The translations under genes were made by a program, and so were the position numbers. The notes below the pieces were generated by a model. It was not told the DNA's origin, made no database searches, and worked only from the letters and a program-made list of their open reading frames with translations. Of a stretch of DNA of 64,000 bases, positions 38,945 to 46,779 are shown piece after piece. This stretch comes from Micromonospora gifhornensis (GTDB lineage Bacteria; Actinomycetota; Actinomycetes; Mycobacteriales; Micromonosporaceae), in the NCBI RefSeq assembly GCF_016863515.1, contig NZ_BOPA01000022.1:1-64000 (forward strand), written 5' to 3'. Within the stretch, counting starts at the first letter, position 1. The number at the start of each line of letters is the position of its first letter.

Positions 38945-39229
38945 TCACCCTCCGGCGGGCACCTGCGGCATCGGCAGCTGGAGCAGGGCGGTCCCGCGCA
39001 GGTCCAGGAAGGCCCTCTCTGGCGCGCGGACCAGTCGCATCATCACCTCGGTGCAGGTCGGGCAGCGCGCCACGAGTCCCGGTGCGTGCGAGTAGACCCG
39101 CAGGGCGGCCACCGGGCCGGTGGCGCCGCAGTGGGCGCAGCGGCCGGTGGCCGTGCTCATGTCGACCGCGAACACCTCCCCCAACGGGCCGTCGAGCATG
39201 TTGCCGTCGACGTACGGCAGCGTGGTCAT
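38945..39229 (-). CDS. Zinc-ribbon protein, DUF6510-like
   Basis: 94 aa with two Cys pairs (C-A-H-C-G and C-P-T-C), spaced like a zinc ribbon, flanked by V-D-G-N-M-L-D-G and a C-terminal F-L-D-L-R-G. I believe this is the DUF6510 family, often found beside oxidoreductases. ATG at 39229 follows GGAGG. Third gene of the Moco oxidoreductase-reductase operon; perhaps a redox or assembly partner. Confidence 0.75.
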   Translation of the reverse strand: MTTLPYVDGNMLDGPLGEVFAVDMSTATGRCAHCGATGPVAALRVYSHAPGLVARCPTCTEVMMRLVRAPERAFLDLRGTALLQLPMPQVPAGG

Positions 39230-39243
39230 ACCGGGCCTCCTTC

Positions 39244-39296
39244 ACTCAGCCGCTCGGGCGGTACTCAGCGGGTCGGGTTACTCAGCCGGTCGGGCC
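39244..39296. repeat. Triple degenerate repeat at the end of the reductase gene
   Basis: Three 17-19-bp copies of ACTCAGCCGSTCGGGSSGT lie at 39244-39262, 39263-39279 and 39280-39296. The last copy includes the final codons and stop of the reductase gene, so the gene end seems to have been copied into the spacer. Confidence 0.6.
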
Positions 39297-40016
39297 GAAG
39301 CGTTCGGTCCGCACCAGGCGGGCCGGGTGTCCCAACCCGACGAGCAGGTCGGCGACGGTCTCCACGAACCCGGTGGGGCCGCAGACGTACACCCGGGGTT
39401 CCAGCTCCGGCGGCCAACCGTGGGTGTTGACGTCGGCGAGACCGATCCGGTGCGGCCGGCCCGGCCACTGCTCGGGTGCCTCGCGGGTGTAGACGTACGC
39501 GACGTCGAGACCGGCATCGTCACGGACCCGCTGACGCAACTCCTCGGCGTAGAACACGTCGTCGGGGGTGCGTACGGAATAGATCAACCGGAACGGGACG
39601 CGACTGCCCGCCGCCCGACGGGCCCGGACCATGGCCATCAGCGGCACCACACCCGACCCGCCGGCGACCAGCAGCAACGGTTCGGTCTGCTGCGGTCGCC
39701 AGATGAACCAGCCACCCAGGGGCCCACGAACCTCCACCGGGTCGCCCACCTGATAGCCGTCCACCAGGAACGGCGACACCTCGCCGTCGGGCACCCGCTG
39801 CACGGTCACCTCGATCCGGTCGCCGTCGGCGGGACCGGCCAGGGAGTACGAGCGGGCGGCCTGGTAGCCGTCGGGGGCGGTGAGGCGGATGTCGACGTGT
39901 TGGCCGGGCAGGTGGCCGGGCCAGTCCGGCACCTCGAGCACCAGGGTCTGCGCGGTCGCCGTCTCGACCCGGCGGCTGACCAGCCGGGCCGGCTGCCAGC
40001 GCATCCGCCCGCTCAA
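39282..40016 (-). CDS. Ferredoxin-NADP reductase-type flavoprotein
   Basis: 244 aa. FAD domain with R-S-Y-S-L-A-G (FAD phosphate and isoalloxazine site) and NAD(P) domain with G-G-S-G-V-V-P-L-M and the terminal V-Y-V-C-G-P-T-G-F. No 2Fe-2S domain. The gene overlaps the Moco oxidoreductase by 4 bp (ATGA), so it is very probably the electron partner of that enzyme in the cytosol. Confidence 0.92.
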   Translation of the reverse strand: MSGRMRWQPARLVSRRVETATAQTLVLEVPDWPGHLPGQHVDIRLTAPDGYQAARSYSLAGPADGDRIEVTVQRVPDGEVSPFLVDGYQVGDPVEVRGPLGGWFIWRPQQTEPLLLVAGGSGVVPLMAMVRARRAAGSRVPFRLIYSVRTPDDVFYAEELRQRVRDDAGLDVAYVYTREAPEQWPGRPHRIGLADVNTHGWPPELEPRVYVCGPTGFVETVADLLVGLGHPARLVRTERFGPTG

Positions 40017-40612
40017 TCGCCCTGGTACCGCTGCTCACGCCACGGGTCACCGTAGTCGTGATAGCCGGCGGTCTCCCAGAAACCGGGGGTGTCCTCGTGG
40101 CCCAGGTGGATGCCGCGCACCCACTTGGCGGACTTCCAGAAGTAGAGGTGCGGCACCAGCAGTCGGGCCGGACCGCCGTGTTCGGCGGGGAGTTCCTCCC
40201 CGTCGAAGGTGTGCACCAGCCAGGCCTGCCCGTCGAGCAGGTCGTCAAGCGGCAGGTTCGTGGTGTAGCCGCCGTAGCAGTGCGCCAGGGCGTAGTCGGC
40301 GGCGGTGTCCACGTCCTCGAAGAGGGTGTCCAGGGAGACCCCCTGCCAACTGGTGCCGAGTTTCGACCAGCGGGTGACGCAGTGGATGTCGACGGTCGGC
40401 GTCTGTTGGGGCAGCGCCATCATCTCGTCCCAGCTCCACCGGTGCTCGGCGCCGGTCTCGGTGGTGATGACGAACTCCCAGGTGTCACGCGGCACCTTCG
40501 GCGTGGGGCCGGCGGAGAGCACGGGAAAGTCAGGTGTCAGGTACTGCCCGGGCGGCAGCTCCGGCGCAGCGGAGCGCGGCCGACCCGAGAAGCCCGGCGT
40601 GATGATTCCCAC
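40013..40612 (-). CDS. Molybdopterin-dependent oxidoreductase (sulfite-oxidase fold)
   Basis: 199 aa, a minimal Moco domain of the sulfite oxidase/YedY fold with no dimerisation domain and no Tat signal. The Mo-coordinating Cys is in D-I-H-C-V-T-R-W-S-K; also L-L-V-P-H-L-Y-F-W-K-S-A-K-W-V. Reducing equivalents would come from the overlapping flavoprotein gene downstream, pointing to a cytosolic reductase (for example of sulfoxide-type compounds) rather than sulfite oxidation. GTG at 40612 has no clear Shine-Dalgarno; TAGGAC six bases before it is close to a leaderless -10 box. Confidence 0.88.
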   Translation of the reverse strand: MGIITPGFSGRPRSAAPELPPGQYLTPDFPVLSAGPTPKVPRDTWEFVITTETGAEHRWSWDEMMALPQQTPTVDIHCVTRWSKLGTSWQGVSLDTLFEDVDTAADYALAHCYGGYTTNLPLDDLLDGQAWLVHTFDGEELPAEHGGPARLLVPHLYFWKSAKWVRGIHLGHEDTPGFWETAGYHDYGDPWREQRYQGD

Positions 40613-40638
40613 CGCTCAGTCCTACCACGTCCGACAGG

Positions 40639-40671
40639 ACGCCGGGCCGGCTTCGCGGGCCGGTCCGGCGT
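40639..40671 (-). terminator. Terminator after terC
   Basis: Hairpin of ACGCCGG/CCGGCGT (40639-40645 with 40665-40671) with an inner CCGG/CCGG stem, directly after the terC stop and before the Moco oxidoreductase start. Confidence 0.65.
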
Positions 40672-40677
40672 GTCTGG

Positions 40678-41694
40678 TCACCGTCGTTCGGTGACGACCT
40701 CCTTCGATCCGGGTACGACGTTGCGGGTGGCCCGCAGGCTGGTGATGGTGACGACGATCAGCACGGCGACGATGACCATCAGAGAGATCTCGGTCGGGAT
40801 GATCGGGACGTTCTCCCAGATGCCGTGCGCCCAGTGCAGGCCGAGCTTGACCCCGATGAAGGCCAGGATGATCGCCAGACCGTAGCTGAGGTGCACCAGC
40901 CGGCTCAGCGCCGCGTGCAGCACGAAGTACAGCGCCCGCAGGCCGAGCAGGGCGAAGGCGTTGGTGGCGAAGACCAGGTACGGGTCCTCGGTGATGCCGT
41001 AGACGGCGGGCACCGAGTCGACGGCGAAGACCACGTCGGTGGCGAGGACCGCCACCACCACCAACGCCAGCGGCGTCAACGCCCGGCGACCGTCGACGCG
41101 GACTGTCATCTTGGTGCCGTGGTACTCGTTGACCACCGGCATGAACCGGCGCAGCAGGCGCACCGAGCGCATGCTGGCGATGTCGACGCTCTGCTCATGG
41201 CCGGTGAAGGCGTCCCGGAGCAGTTTGGCCGCGGTGAACAGCAGGATCAGCGCGAAGATCAGGAAGGCGAAGTCGAGTGTCTGGAGCGCCGCCGCGCCGA
41301 GGGCGATGAAGATGCCGCGCAGCACCAGCGCACCGGCGATGCCGAACAGCAGCACCCGCTGGGCGAGCACGCTCGGCACCGCGAAGGCGGCCAGCAGCAG
41401 CATGAAGACGAAGAGGTTGTCGACCGACAGCGACTTCTCGACCAGGTAGCCGGCGAGGTAGTCGATGCCCTCCTGTCTGCCGTACTGCGACCAGACCCAG
41501 GCACCGAAAGCCAGCGGCAGGGCTATGTAGAAGGCGGACCAGCCGAGTGCTTCCTTCAGCGACACCTCGTGCGGGCGTCGGGTCACCACGAAGTCGAGCA
41601 CCAGCAGCGCGATGACTCCGGCAATGGTGATCGCCCAGAGCGAGGGCGTGCCAATGGACTGCAAACCCGCAGCTACGTACGACATTTCGGACAT
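40678..41694 (-). CDS. TerC/Alx-family membrane protein, probable Mn2+ exporter
   Basis: 338 aa with about eight or nine membrane helices and the family motifs S-V-D-N-L-F-V-F and A-T-D-V-V-F-A-V-D-S-V-P-A-V, whose acidic residues are the metal site. TerC/Alx proteins are linked to tellurite resistance and Mn2+ efflux. ATG at 41694 is four bases from GAGGAGG. The upstream region has a yybP-ykoY-type riboswitch, which strongly supports Mn2+ control and export. Start is fixed by the ribosome-binding site within the riboswitch hairpin. Confidence 0.92.
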   Translation of the reverse strand: MSEMSYVAAGLQSIGTPSLWAITIAGVIALLVLDFVVTRRPHEVSLKEALGWSAFYIALPLAFGAWVWSQYGRQEGIDYLAGYLVEKSLSVDNLFVFMLLLAAFAVPSVLAQRVLLFGIAGALVLRGIFIALGAAALQTLDFAFLIFALILLFTAAKLLRDAFTGHEQSVDIASMRSVRLLRRFMPVVNEYHGTKMTVRVDGRRALTPLALVVVAVLATDVVFAVDSVPAVYGITEDPYLVFATNAFALLGLRALYFVLHAALSRLVHLSYGLAIILAFIGVKLGLHWAHGIWENVPIIPTEISLMVIVAVLIVVTITSLRATRNVVPGSKEVVTERR

Positions 41695-41698
41695 GGGG

Positions 41699-41727
41699 CC
41701 TCCTCGAACACCGTGTCATGTTCGAGG
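41699..41727 (-). promoter_or_regulatory. Shine-Dalgarno-sequestering hairpin of terC
   Basis: A 9-bp perfect stem, CCTCGAACA/TGTTCGAGG (plus-strand 41702-41710 with 41719-41727), includes part of the terC GAGGAGG site (41699-41705). Its 5' arm on the RNA is also the 3' strand of the riboswitch P1, so the two helices exclude each other. Confidence 0.75.
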
Positions 41728-41825
41728 TCTCCTTCACCCACGGAATCGTGGGCAACCACCCGAGGCGCACCCTGGGTACGCCGTACTGACCGGTATGGTT
41801 CGTGGGAAGTACTCCCCTCGTCCCG
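41724..41825 (-). promoter_or_regulatory. yybP-ykoY-type (Mn2+) riboswitch upstream of terC
   Basis: On the minus strand, in order: GGGGAGTA (41809-41817 region), CAGTACGG (41781-41788) and GGAGACCTC (41724-41732). The first and last are the conserved L1 and L3 metal-pocket loops of the manganese riboswitch, and CGAGG/CCTCG closes P1. The downstream gene, terC, is a classic target. Confidence 0.85.
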
Positions 41826-41915
41826 ACAAGGTTAGGACAGCCCGAACCGGCTCGCCAGGCGGGGCAGCCGGGTCGTGTTCCACAGGCGTGGATGCGAGCC
41901 CTTATCGTGACCGAG

Positions 41916-43082
41916 ATGACCGCTGAGCTGCCGAGCGGCCCGTTGACCGGCGTACGCGTGATCGAGCTGGCCGGCATCGGGCCCGGCCCCTTCGCCGCGA
42001 TGATGCTCGCCGACCTCGGCGCCGACGTGATCCGGGTGGACCGGGTCGGCGACGTGGATCCGAGCAGCTTCGGCACCCCGCACCCGGACCTGCTCAACCG
42101 GGGGCGTCGCTCGATCGCCGTGGACCTCCGGTCCACCGACGGCCGCGAGGTGGCGCTGGCCCTGATCACCGACGCCGACGCCCTGATCGAAGGCTTCCGC
42201 CCGGGCGTGACCGAGCGGCTCGGCCTCGGCCCCGCCGACTGCCACGCGATCAACCCACGACTGGTGTACGGCCGGATGACCGGCTGGGGGCAGGACGGCC
42301 CGTACGCGCCGTACGCCGGACACGACATCACCTACCTGGCCCTGACCGGCGCCCTGCACGGCGTCGGCCGGGCCGGAGAGCCGCCGGTGCCCCCGCTCAA
42401 CCTGCTCGGCGACTTCGGCGGCGGCGGCATGATGCTGGCCCTGGGCGTCGTCGCCGCGCTGTACGCGGTACGCGGCGGGGCGGCCGGCCAGGTGGTCGAC
42501 GCGGCGATCGTGGACGGCGTCGCGGTGCTCAGCACCCAGATCCATGCGCTGCGCCGACTGGGCATGTGGCAGGACCCTCGGGGGGTGAACCTGCTCGACG
42601 GCGGCGCCCCGTTCTACGACAGCTACGAGTGCGCCGACGGCCGGTACATCGCCGTCGGCGCGTTGGAGCCGAAGTTCTACGACGAACTGGTCCGCCGCAC
42701 CGGCTTCCCGCTGCCGCCGGACGAGGCGCTCGACCGCACCGACCCGGCGAACTGGCCGGCCCTGCGGGCGGCCTGGGCGCGGTTGTTCCGCACCCGACCC
42801 CGCGACGAGTGGGCGGCCCTGCTCGCCACCTCCGACTCCTGCCTGGCGCCGGTGCTCGACTGGCAGGAGGCGCCGGAGCACCCGCAGCTGGCCGCCCGGC
42901 GGACCTTCGTCGTCCACGACGGGGTACGCCAGCCGGCACCGGCCCCCCGGTTCTCCGGCAGCCCCACCGCACTACGCCGACCACCACCGTGGCCCGGTGA
43001 ACACACCGACGAGGTGCTCGACGAGATCGGCTACCCGGCGGACCGGGTGGCGCAGCTGCGGACCGCAGGCGCGATCGGCTGA
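41916..43082 (+). CDS. mcr: Alpha-methylacyl-CoA racemase (CaiB/BaiF family)
   Basis: 388 aa. It epimerises 2-methylacyl-CoA esters so that branched chains can enter beta-oxidation; family III CoA-transferase fold. Signature I-E-L-A-G-I-G-P-G-P-F-A-A-M-M-L-A-D-L-G-A-D-V near the N-terminus; catalytic-site equivalents His in Y-A-G-H-D-I-T-Y, Asp in L-L-G-D-F-G-G-G-G and Glu in L-E-P-K-F-Y are all present. ATG at 41916 is used; GTG at 41907 is a three-codon alternative. Divergent from terC, so its promoter overlaps the terC riboswitch region. A CoA-transferase role cannot be excluded but the motifs favour racemase. Confidence 0.92.
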   Translation: MTAELPSGPLTGVRVIELAGIGPGPFAAMMLADLGADVIRVDRVGDVDPSSFGTPHPDLLNRGRRSIAVDLRSTDGREVALALITDADALIEGFRPGVTERLGLGPADCHAINPRLVYGRMTGWGQDGPYAPYAGHDITYLALTGALHGVGRAGEPPVPPLNLLGDFGGGGMMLALGVVAALYAVRGGAAGQVVDAAIVDGVAVLSTQIHALRRLGMWQDPRGVNLLDGGAPFYDSYECADGRYIAVGALEPKFYDELVRRTGFPLPPDEALDRTDPANWPALRAAWARLFRTRPRDEWAALLATSDSCLAPVLDWQEAPEHPQLAARRTFVVHDGVRQPAPAPRFSGSPTALRRPPPWPGEHTDEVLDEIGYPADRVAQLRTAGAIG

Positions 43083-43112
43083 GCCCGCCCTGCCCGGCAT
43101 CGCGCCGCCCCG

Positions 43113-43190
43113 CCGCCGGGTCGTCCTGCCGCCGGGTCGTCGTGCCGCCGGGTCGTCGTGCCCCCGGGTCGTCGTGCCCCCGGGTCGGCC
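43113..43190. repeat. 16-bp tandem repeat between convergent genes
   Basis: About 4.8 copies of CCGCCGGGTCGTCGTG (units start at 43113, 43129, 43145, 43161 and 43177), with copies 4-5 changed to CCCCCGGG. It lies between the racemase and a DUF2267 gene that converge. Confidence 0.85.
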
Positions 43191-43200
43191 CGTGGGCCGG

Positions 43201-43611
43201 TCAGCGGCGGCGCAGGGTGGCGCCGGGGGCCATCGCGGGCTCGACGATGTCGCGGTAGTCGCGGGGCAGTTGCACGACCAGCTCGTCGAACTCGCCGCCG
43301 GTCACCGCCTCACGGATGGTGGTGAACACCGCGCTGATCACGCCGCGGGCCGCCGACTCGTCGATCCGGGCGCGCAGCGCCACCCGGGCGACGAACTCAC
43401 CGGCACCGAAGCGCTCCGCCGCCTCGGTGGCGGGTGTCGGTCGCAGCGGCAGCCGCAGCGGCTCGGGCAGTTGAACGGCCAGATCCAGCACCTCGCCACC
43501 GGTCAACCGGTCGGCGAGCGTCGCCAGAGTGGCCTGGATCAGCTCCACCGCCCGTTGCGAGGACGTGCCGGTGCGCTGGGCGACCTGATCGACGAACGTG
43601 TCGTAGTTCAT
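43201..43611 (-). CDS. DUF2267 protein
   Basis: 136 aa, canonical DUF2267: two helical repeats, the first starting Y-D-T-F-V-D-Q-V-A-Q-R-T-G with L-A-T-L-A-D-R-L-T-G-G-E-V-L-D-L-A-V-Q-L-P, the second G-E-F-V-A-R-V-A and F-D-E-L-V-V-Q-L-P. ATG at 43611 follows GAGGGGGG. Function unknown; the family is often near stress-response and DUF2795 genes, as here. Confidence 0.9.
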   Translation of the reverse strand: MNYDTFVDQVAQRTGTSSQRAVELIQATLATLADRLTGGEVLDLAVQLPEPLRLPLRPTPATEAAERFGAGEFVARVALRARIDESAARGVISAVFTTIREAVTGGEFDELVVQLPRDYRDIVEPAMAPGATLRRR

Positions 43612-43753
43612 CGCGTACCCCCCTCGTCGCGCGGTTACCCGCCGCGACGCGCCGGAAACGGCTGCCGGTTTTCCCGCTCGCGGCGCGTGACACCGGCTCG
43701 GCCGGGTAACCGCGCCCGGTCGTGGCGGATCGAAGCCGGGAGGAGCCGACACC

Positions 43754-44026
43754 ATGGCGAGTTACGCCGACGTACTGCACTACCTGTCCAGTTTGGACTT
43801 TCCCGCCGGCAAGGACGACGTGCTACGCGAGGCCGAGCGGGAGGGAGCGCCGCCGGATGTGCTGCGTGCCCTGCGCGCGTTGCCACCGGTGGACTATGCC
43901 AACGGCCCGGAGGTGGCCCGCTCCGCGGGCATCGAGGCAGCTCCCGAGGTGGACGACGCACAGCGCGCCGCCGCCGGCCGGGACAAGCGTCATCAGCGGG
44001 TCTCGCAACACCTGCGCAGCATCTGA
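43754..44026 (+). CDS. DUF2795 protein
   Basis: 90 aa. The first 75 residues match DUF2795 (Y-L-S-S-L-D-F-P-A-G-K-D-D-V-L-R-E-A and A-P-P-D-V-L-R-A-L-R-A-L-P), usual for short actinobacterial stress-linked proteins. ATG at 43754 follows GGGAGGAG. Divergent from the DUF2267 gene, 142 bp apart; the pair may be co-regulated. Confidence 0.88.
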   Translation: MASYADVLHYLSSLDFPAGKDDVLREAEREGAPPDVLRALRALPPVDYANGPEVARSAGIEAAPEVDDAQRAAAGRDKRHQRVSQHLRSI

Positions 44027-44110
44027 GAACCGGCGGCGCGGCGGCCGGAGCGTCAGGAGGGCGCCCCGGCCACGAACCGCGACCGGCGGCGCCCCTGAGT
44101 AGCCACCTGC

Positions 44111-44177
44111 CCTGGTGGCGTCCCGTCCGAACCGGTCGGGACCACCAGGCGGCCCACAGCTCACCCGAACCGGGTGA
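44111..44177. terminator. Two hairpins between converging genes
   Basis: A 13-bp stem with a 2-nt bulge (44111-44125 with 44137-44149), then TCACCCG-AAC-CGGGTGA at 44161-44177. Either could end transcription of the DUF2795 gene or of the convergent 44249 gene. Confidence 0.65.
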
Positions 44178-44248
44178 CTGCTGCTACCGCGAGAATCATA
44201 CGACACGCATCAGCCGAACGGTCAACAGGGGGTCGCCGAACGAATATC

Positions 44249-44911
44249 TCACGCAGGCAGCTCCGCGTACCGGCGCTCCAGGTCGATCCGGGCCAACGCC
44301 CCGACCAGCCAGGCCAGCCGTTCCGACTCACCACCGCCGGCCAGCACGGCGAGGTCCTCGGCGGAGCGGCCCAGCTTGAGCCGGCGGGCCGCGGCCAACG
44401 CCCGCCGGTCGGCCACCGGCGCCACCTCGCCCCACAGCGCCTGTACCTCGCGCAGGAAGAGCTCGACGACCGCGGCGTCCACTCCGGGGAGCGCGGTGAG
44501 CAACTCCCGTTCGCGGTCCGGGTCGTACCCGGCGGCGGAGCGCAGCCGCCGCAGGTCGCCCCGGTACCGCTGCACCACGGTACGGGCCAGGTCACCCAAC
44601 AGGTCCGCCAGCGCTTCGACGTCACCGCGTTGACCGCGCTCGCGCAGCACCCGGACCAGGTCTTCGTGCAGTGCGCGGGCCAACCGGGCGGCGCTGTCCC
44701 ACCCGGCGTCCGGCAGCGCGTGCGCGCTGTCCAGGGCCCGCCGGTAGTCGCCCCGGCGAGCCAGCAGGATCGCGAGGCAGAGCAGTTGGAACAGGCTGGC
44801 CGGATTGTTCGTCACCCGGAAGCCGTACTGCTCGGCGAAGCCTCGACCGCTGCCGGCCAGCCGGCGTACCAGACGCTTCTTGTCCTCGATGGTGGATGTC
44901 GCCGTTGCCAT
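44249..44911 (-). CDS. Unknown protein with helix-hairpin-helix-like segment
   Basis: 220 aa, alpha-helical and soluble. It has F-Q-L-L-C-L-A-I-L-L-A-R-R near residue 45 and L-L-T-A-L-P-G-V-D-A-A-V-V-E-L-F-L-R near 145, an HhH-like motif as in endonuclease III-family proteins, but no iron-sulfur cysteines and no catalytic Lys/Asp that I can assign. It may be a DNA-binding or glycosylase-like protein; low certainty. ATG 44911 has no strong Shine-Dalgarno. Confidence 0.75.
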   Translation of the reverse strand: MATATSTIEDKKRLVRRLAGSGRGFAEQYGFRVTNNPASLFQLLCLAILLARRGDYRRALDSAHALPDAGWDSAARLARALHEDLVRVLRERGQRGDVEALADLLGDLARTVVQRYRGDLRRLRSAAGYDPDRERELLTALPGVDAAVVELFLREVQALWGEVAPVADRRALAAARRLKLGRSAEDLAVLAGGGESERLAWLVGALARIDLERRYAELPA

Positions 44912-44960
44912 GCCGGCTACTACCCGCGCCCGGGCCGCTCACGCCTGCGGTGGTGGCCGG

Positions 44961-45932
44961 TCAGTCCCGCCAGCCGCCGGCCCGGTCGCGGGCCTTGAGA
45001 CGGACGGTCGGCAGGGCGGGCGCGGGCAACGGGGGATCCGGGTCCTCGGCGACGGTGCCGAACCGGCGGCCGGCCATCCAGTCCTCGCGGGCGGCGTGGA
45101 TCTCCTCGTGGCTACGACCGACGAAGTTCCACCACATCACCAGCGGCTCCTCGAAGGGTGCGCCGCCGAGCAGCATCAGCCGGGTGCCCGCCGCGCCGCG
45201 CAGGGTGAACTCGGCGCGTCCTGTGCCCAGCCAGAGCAGGGCCCCGGGTGCGACAGGTACGCCGTCGACCTCCGCCGCGCCGTCGACGGCCAGCAGGGCG
45301 TACTCGAAGTCGGGCCGCAACGGCAGGCCGACCGGCCCGGTGCCGGTCAGTTCCAGCTGTGCGCCGACCAGCGGGGTGTGCACCCGGGCGGGTGACCGCT
45401 CACCCTCCAGCTCGCCGACCAGCAGCGTGACGTCCAACGCCCCGTCGCGCCAGCGGGGCAGCTGCGCGTGGTGGGCGAAGTCGGCCGGGCCGGACCGGAC
45501 CGGGTCCGGCAGCGCCACCCACAGCTGCACGCCGTGCATCAGCGGCGGGTGGTCGACCGGCGACCGCTCGGAGTGGGCGATGCCGTGGCCGGAGGTCATC
45601 ACGTTGAGCTGCCCCGGACGGATCGACTGGACGCTGCCGAGGCTGTCCCGGTGCAGGATCTCACCGTCGAGCAGCCAGCTCACGGTCTGCAGGCCGGTGT
45701 GCGGGTGGGGCGGCACCTCCATGCCGGGACGTTCTGCCACGTCGTCGGGGCCGAAATGGTCGACGAAGCACCAGGCGCCGACCATCCGCCGGGTGCGTTG
45801 GGGCAGCAACCGCCGGACCGTGGTGTAGCGGCCCAGCGGCACGTCGTGGCCGGGCAGCAGGACGCTGCCGGGATCGACGGTCGCCACCCCGGGCGGTCGG
45901 GTCTGCGCCGGCATCGACTCGGTAGGCTCCAC
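44961..45932 (-). CDS. Pirin-family bicupin protein
   Basis: 323 aa. The metal-binding histidines are in P-P-H-P-H-T-G and G-H-G-I-A-H-S-E, with the family segment D-P-F-like D-H-F-G-P-D-D. Two cupin barrels. Bacterial pirins act as quercetinase-like enzymes or redox-linked regulators. GTG at 45932 lacks a Shine-Dalgarno; TAGAGT (minus strand, 45939-45944) ends six bases before it, as for a leaderless mRNA. Separate from its neighbours. Confidence 0.9.
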   Translation of the reverse strand: MEPTESMPAQTRPPGVATVDPGSVLLPGHDVPLGRYTTVRRLLPQRTRRMVGAWCFVDHFGPDDVAERPGMEVPPHPHTGLQTVSWLLDGEILHRDSLGSVQSIRPGQLNVMTSGHGIAHSERSPVDHPPLMHGVQLWVALPDPVRSGPADFAHHAQLPRWRDGALDVTLLVGELEGERSPARVHTPLVGAQLELTGTGPVGLPLRPDFEYALLAVDGAAEVDGVPVAPGALLWLGTGRAEFTLRGAAGTRLMLLGGAPFEEPLVMWWNFVGRSHEEIHAAREDWMAGRRFGTVAEDPDPPLPAPALPTVRLKARDRAGGWRD

Positions 45933-46057
45933 GAGCCGACTCTACGCCGACCCGCCTCGTCCTCGGCGTGGCCGGACCGGCGTCACCCCCAGCGCTCACC
46001 GCCGGATCGGTCGGTGATCCGGCCGGCGAGCGAGGTCGAATGGCGAACCGCCACACG

Positions 46058-46093
46058 GCCGGTGCCCGCCGGAGGTGTCCGACGGGCACCGGC
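46058..46093 (-). terminator. Terminator after the LPVTG gene
   Basis: An 11-bp perfect stem (46058-46068 with 46083-46093) around a 14-nt loop, 35 bp after the stop of the LPVTG surface-protein gene on the minus strand. Confidence 0.65.
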
Positions 46094-46127
46094 TACGGTG
46101 CTTCCGGGCACTGCCCGGAGTACGGGA

Positions 46128-46766
46128 TCAGCGTGCGCCACCGGTCCCGAAGCGGTTACGCCGCCGCCAGAGCATCGTGCCGAGCAGCATCACACCGCCC
46201 ACCGCGACCAGGCCACCACCGACCTTCATCGGGGTGCCCAGGCTGCTGCCGGTGACCGGCAGGTGCGGCTTCTTCTTGTGCAGCACCCGCAGCTCGGTCG
46301 AGGCGGTACGGTCCGACTCGCGCCCAGTGGCGGTGATGGTGAGCAGGCCGGTCACCCGCGGCGTGTACCGCCGGGTGAAGACGCCGGCGGCGTTCGTCCG
46401 GGCGGTGAAACGGTCGACCGCGGCGGCCGCCTGGAAGGCCACCGGTGCCATGGCGACGGTGCTGCCGTCGCTGCGGCGGGCGGTGCCGGCCGCGGGCGCG
46501 GCGAGCGGCTGGGCCGTGACCACGATGTCGACTGTCTCGTTCGGCCCGAAGTTGCGGCCGGTGATGACCACCGTCTCGCCGAGGAAGATGGTGGGCCGGT
46601 TCACCGTAAGCGTCGTCACCAGGTTCGGCGGGTACGGCGGTGGTTGAGGCGGATCGGTGACGGTGGGCGATGGCGACGGCTGCGGCTGCGCCGCCCCCGC
46701 CACGGCCGGCACGGCCACTACGGCCAGACCGACCGTGAGCGCCATGATGATGCGGGATAGCCGCAT
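46128..46766 (-). CDS. Cell-wall surface protein with LPVTG sorting signal
   Basis: 212 aa. Signal peptide ending V-A-G-A-A, a Pro/Ser-rich linker, one Ig-like domain (about 55-165: T-T-L-T-V-N-R-P-T-I-F-L-G-E-T-V), then H-L-P-V-T-G, a hydrophobic helix and R-R-R-N-R-F: a sortase sorting signal. Predicted to be covalently attached to peptidoglycan. ATG at 46766 follows AGGAGGG. It begins 13 bp after the DUF4012 gene stop, so both are cotranscribed. No sortase gene is in the window. Confidence 0.88.
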   Translation of the reverse strand: MRLSRIIMALTVGLAVVAVPAVAGAAQPQPSPSPTVTDPPQPPPYPPNLVTTLTVNRPTIFLGETVVITGRNFGPNETVDIVVTAQPLAAPAAGTARRSDGSTVAMAPVAFQAAAAVDRFTARTNAAGVFTRRYTPRVTGLLTITATGRESDRTASTELRVLHKKKPHLPVTGSSLGTPMKVGGGLVAVGGVMLLGTMLWRRRNRFGTGGAR

Positions 46767-46779
46767 TTCTCGTTCCCTC

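Noticed and set aside
39244..39296. CRISPR-like array
   Set aside because: Only three degenerate copies directly adjoining one another, with no spacers and no cas genes. The 16-bp tandem array at 43113 is also rejected as CRISPR for the same reason.
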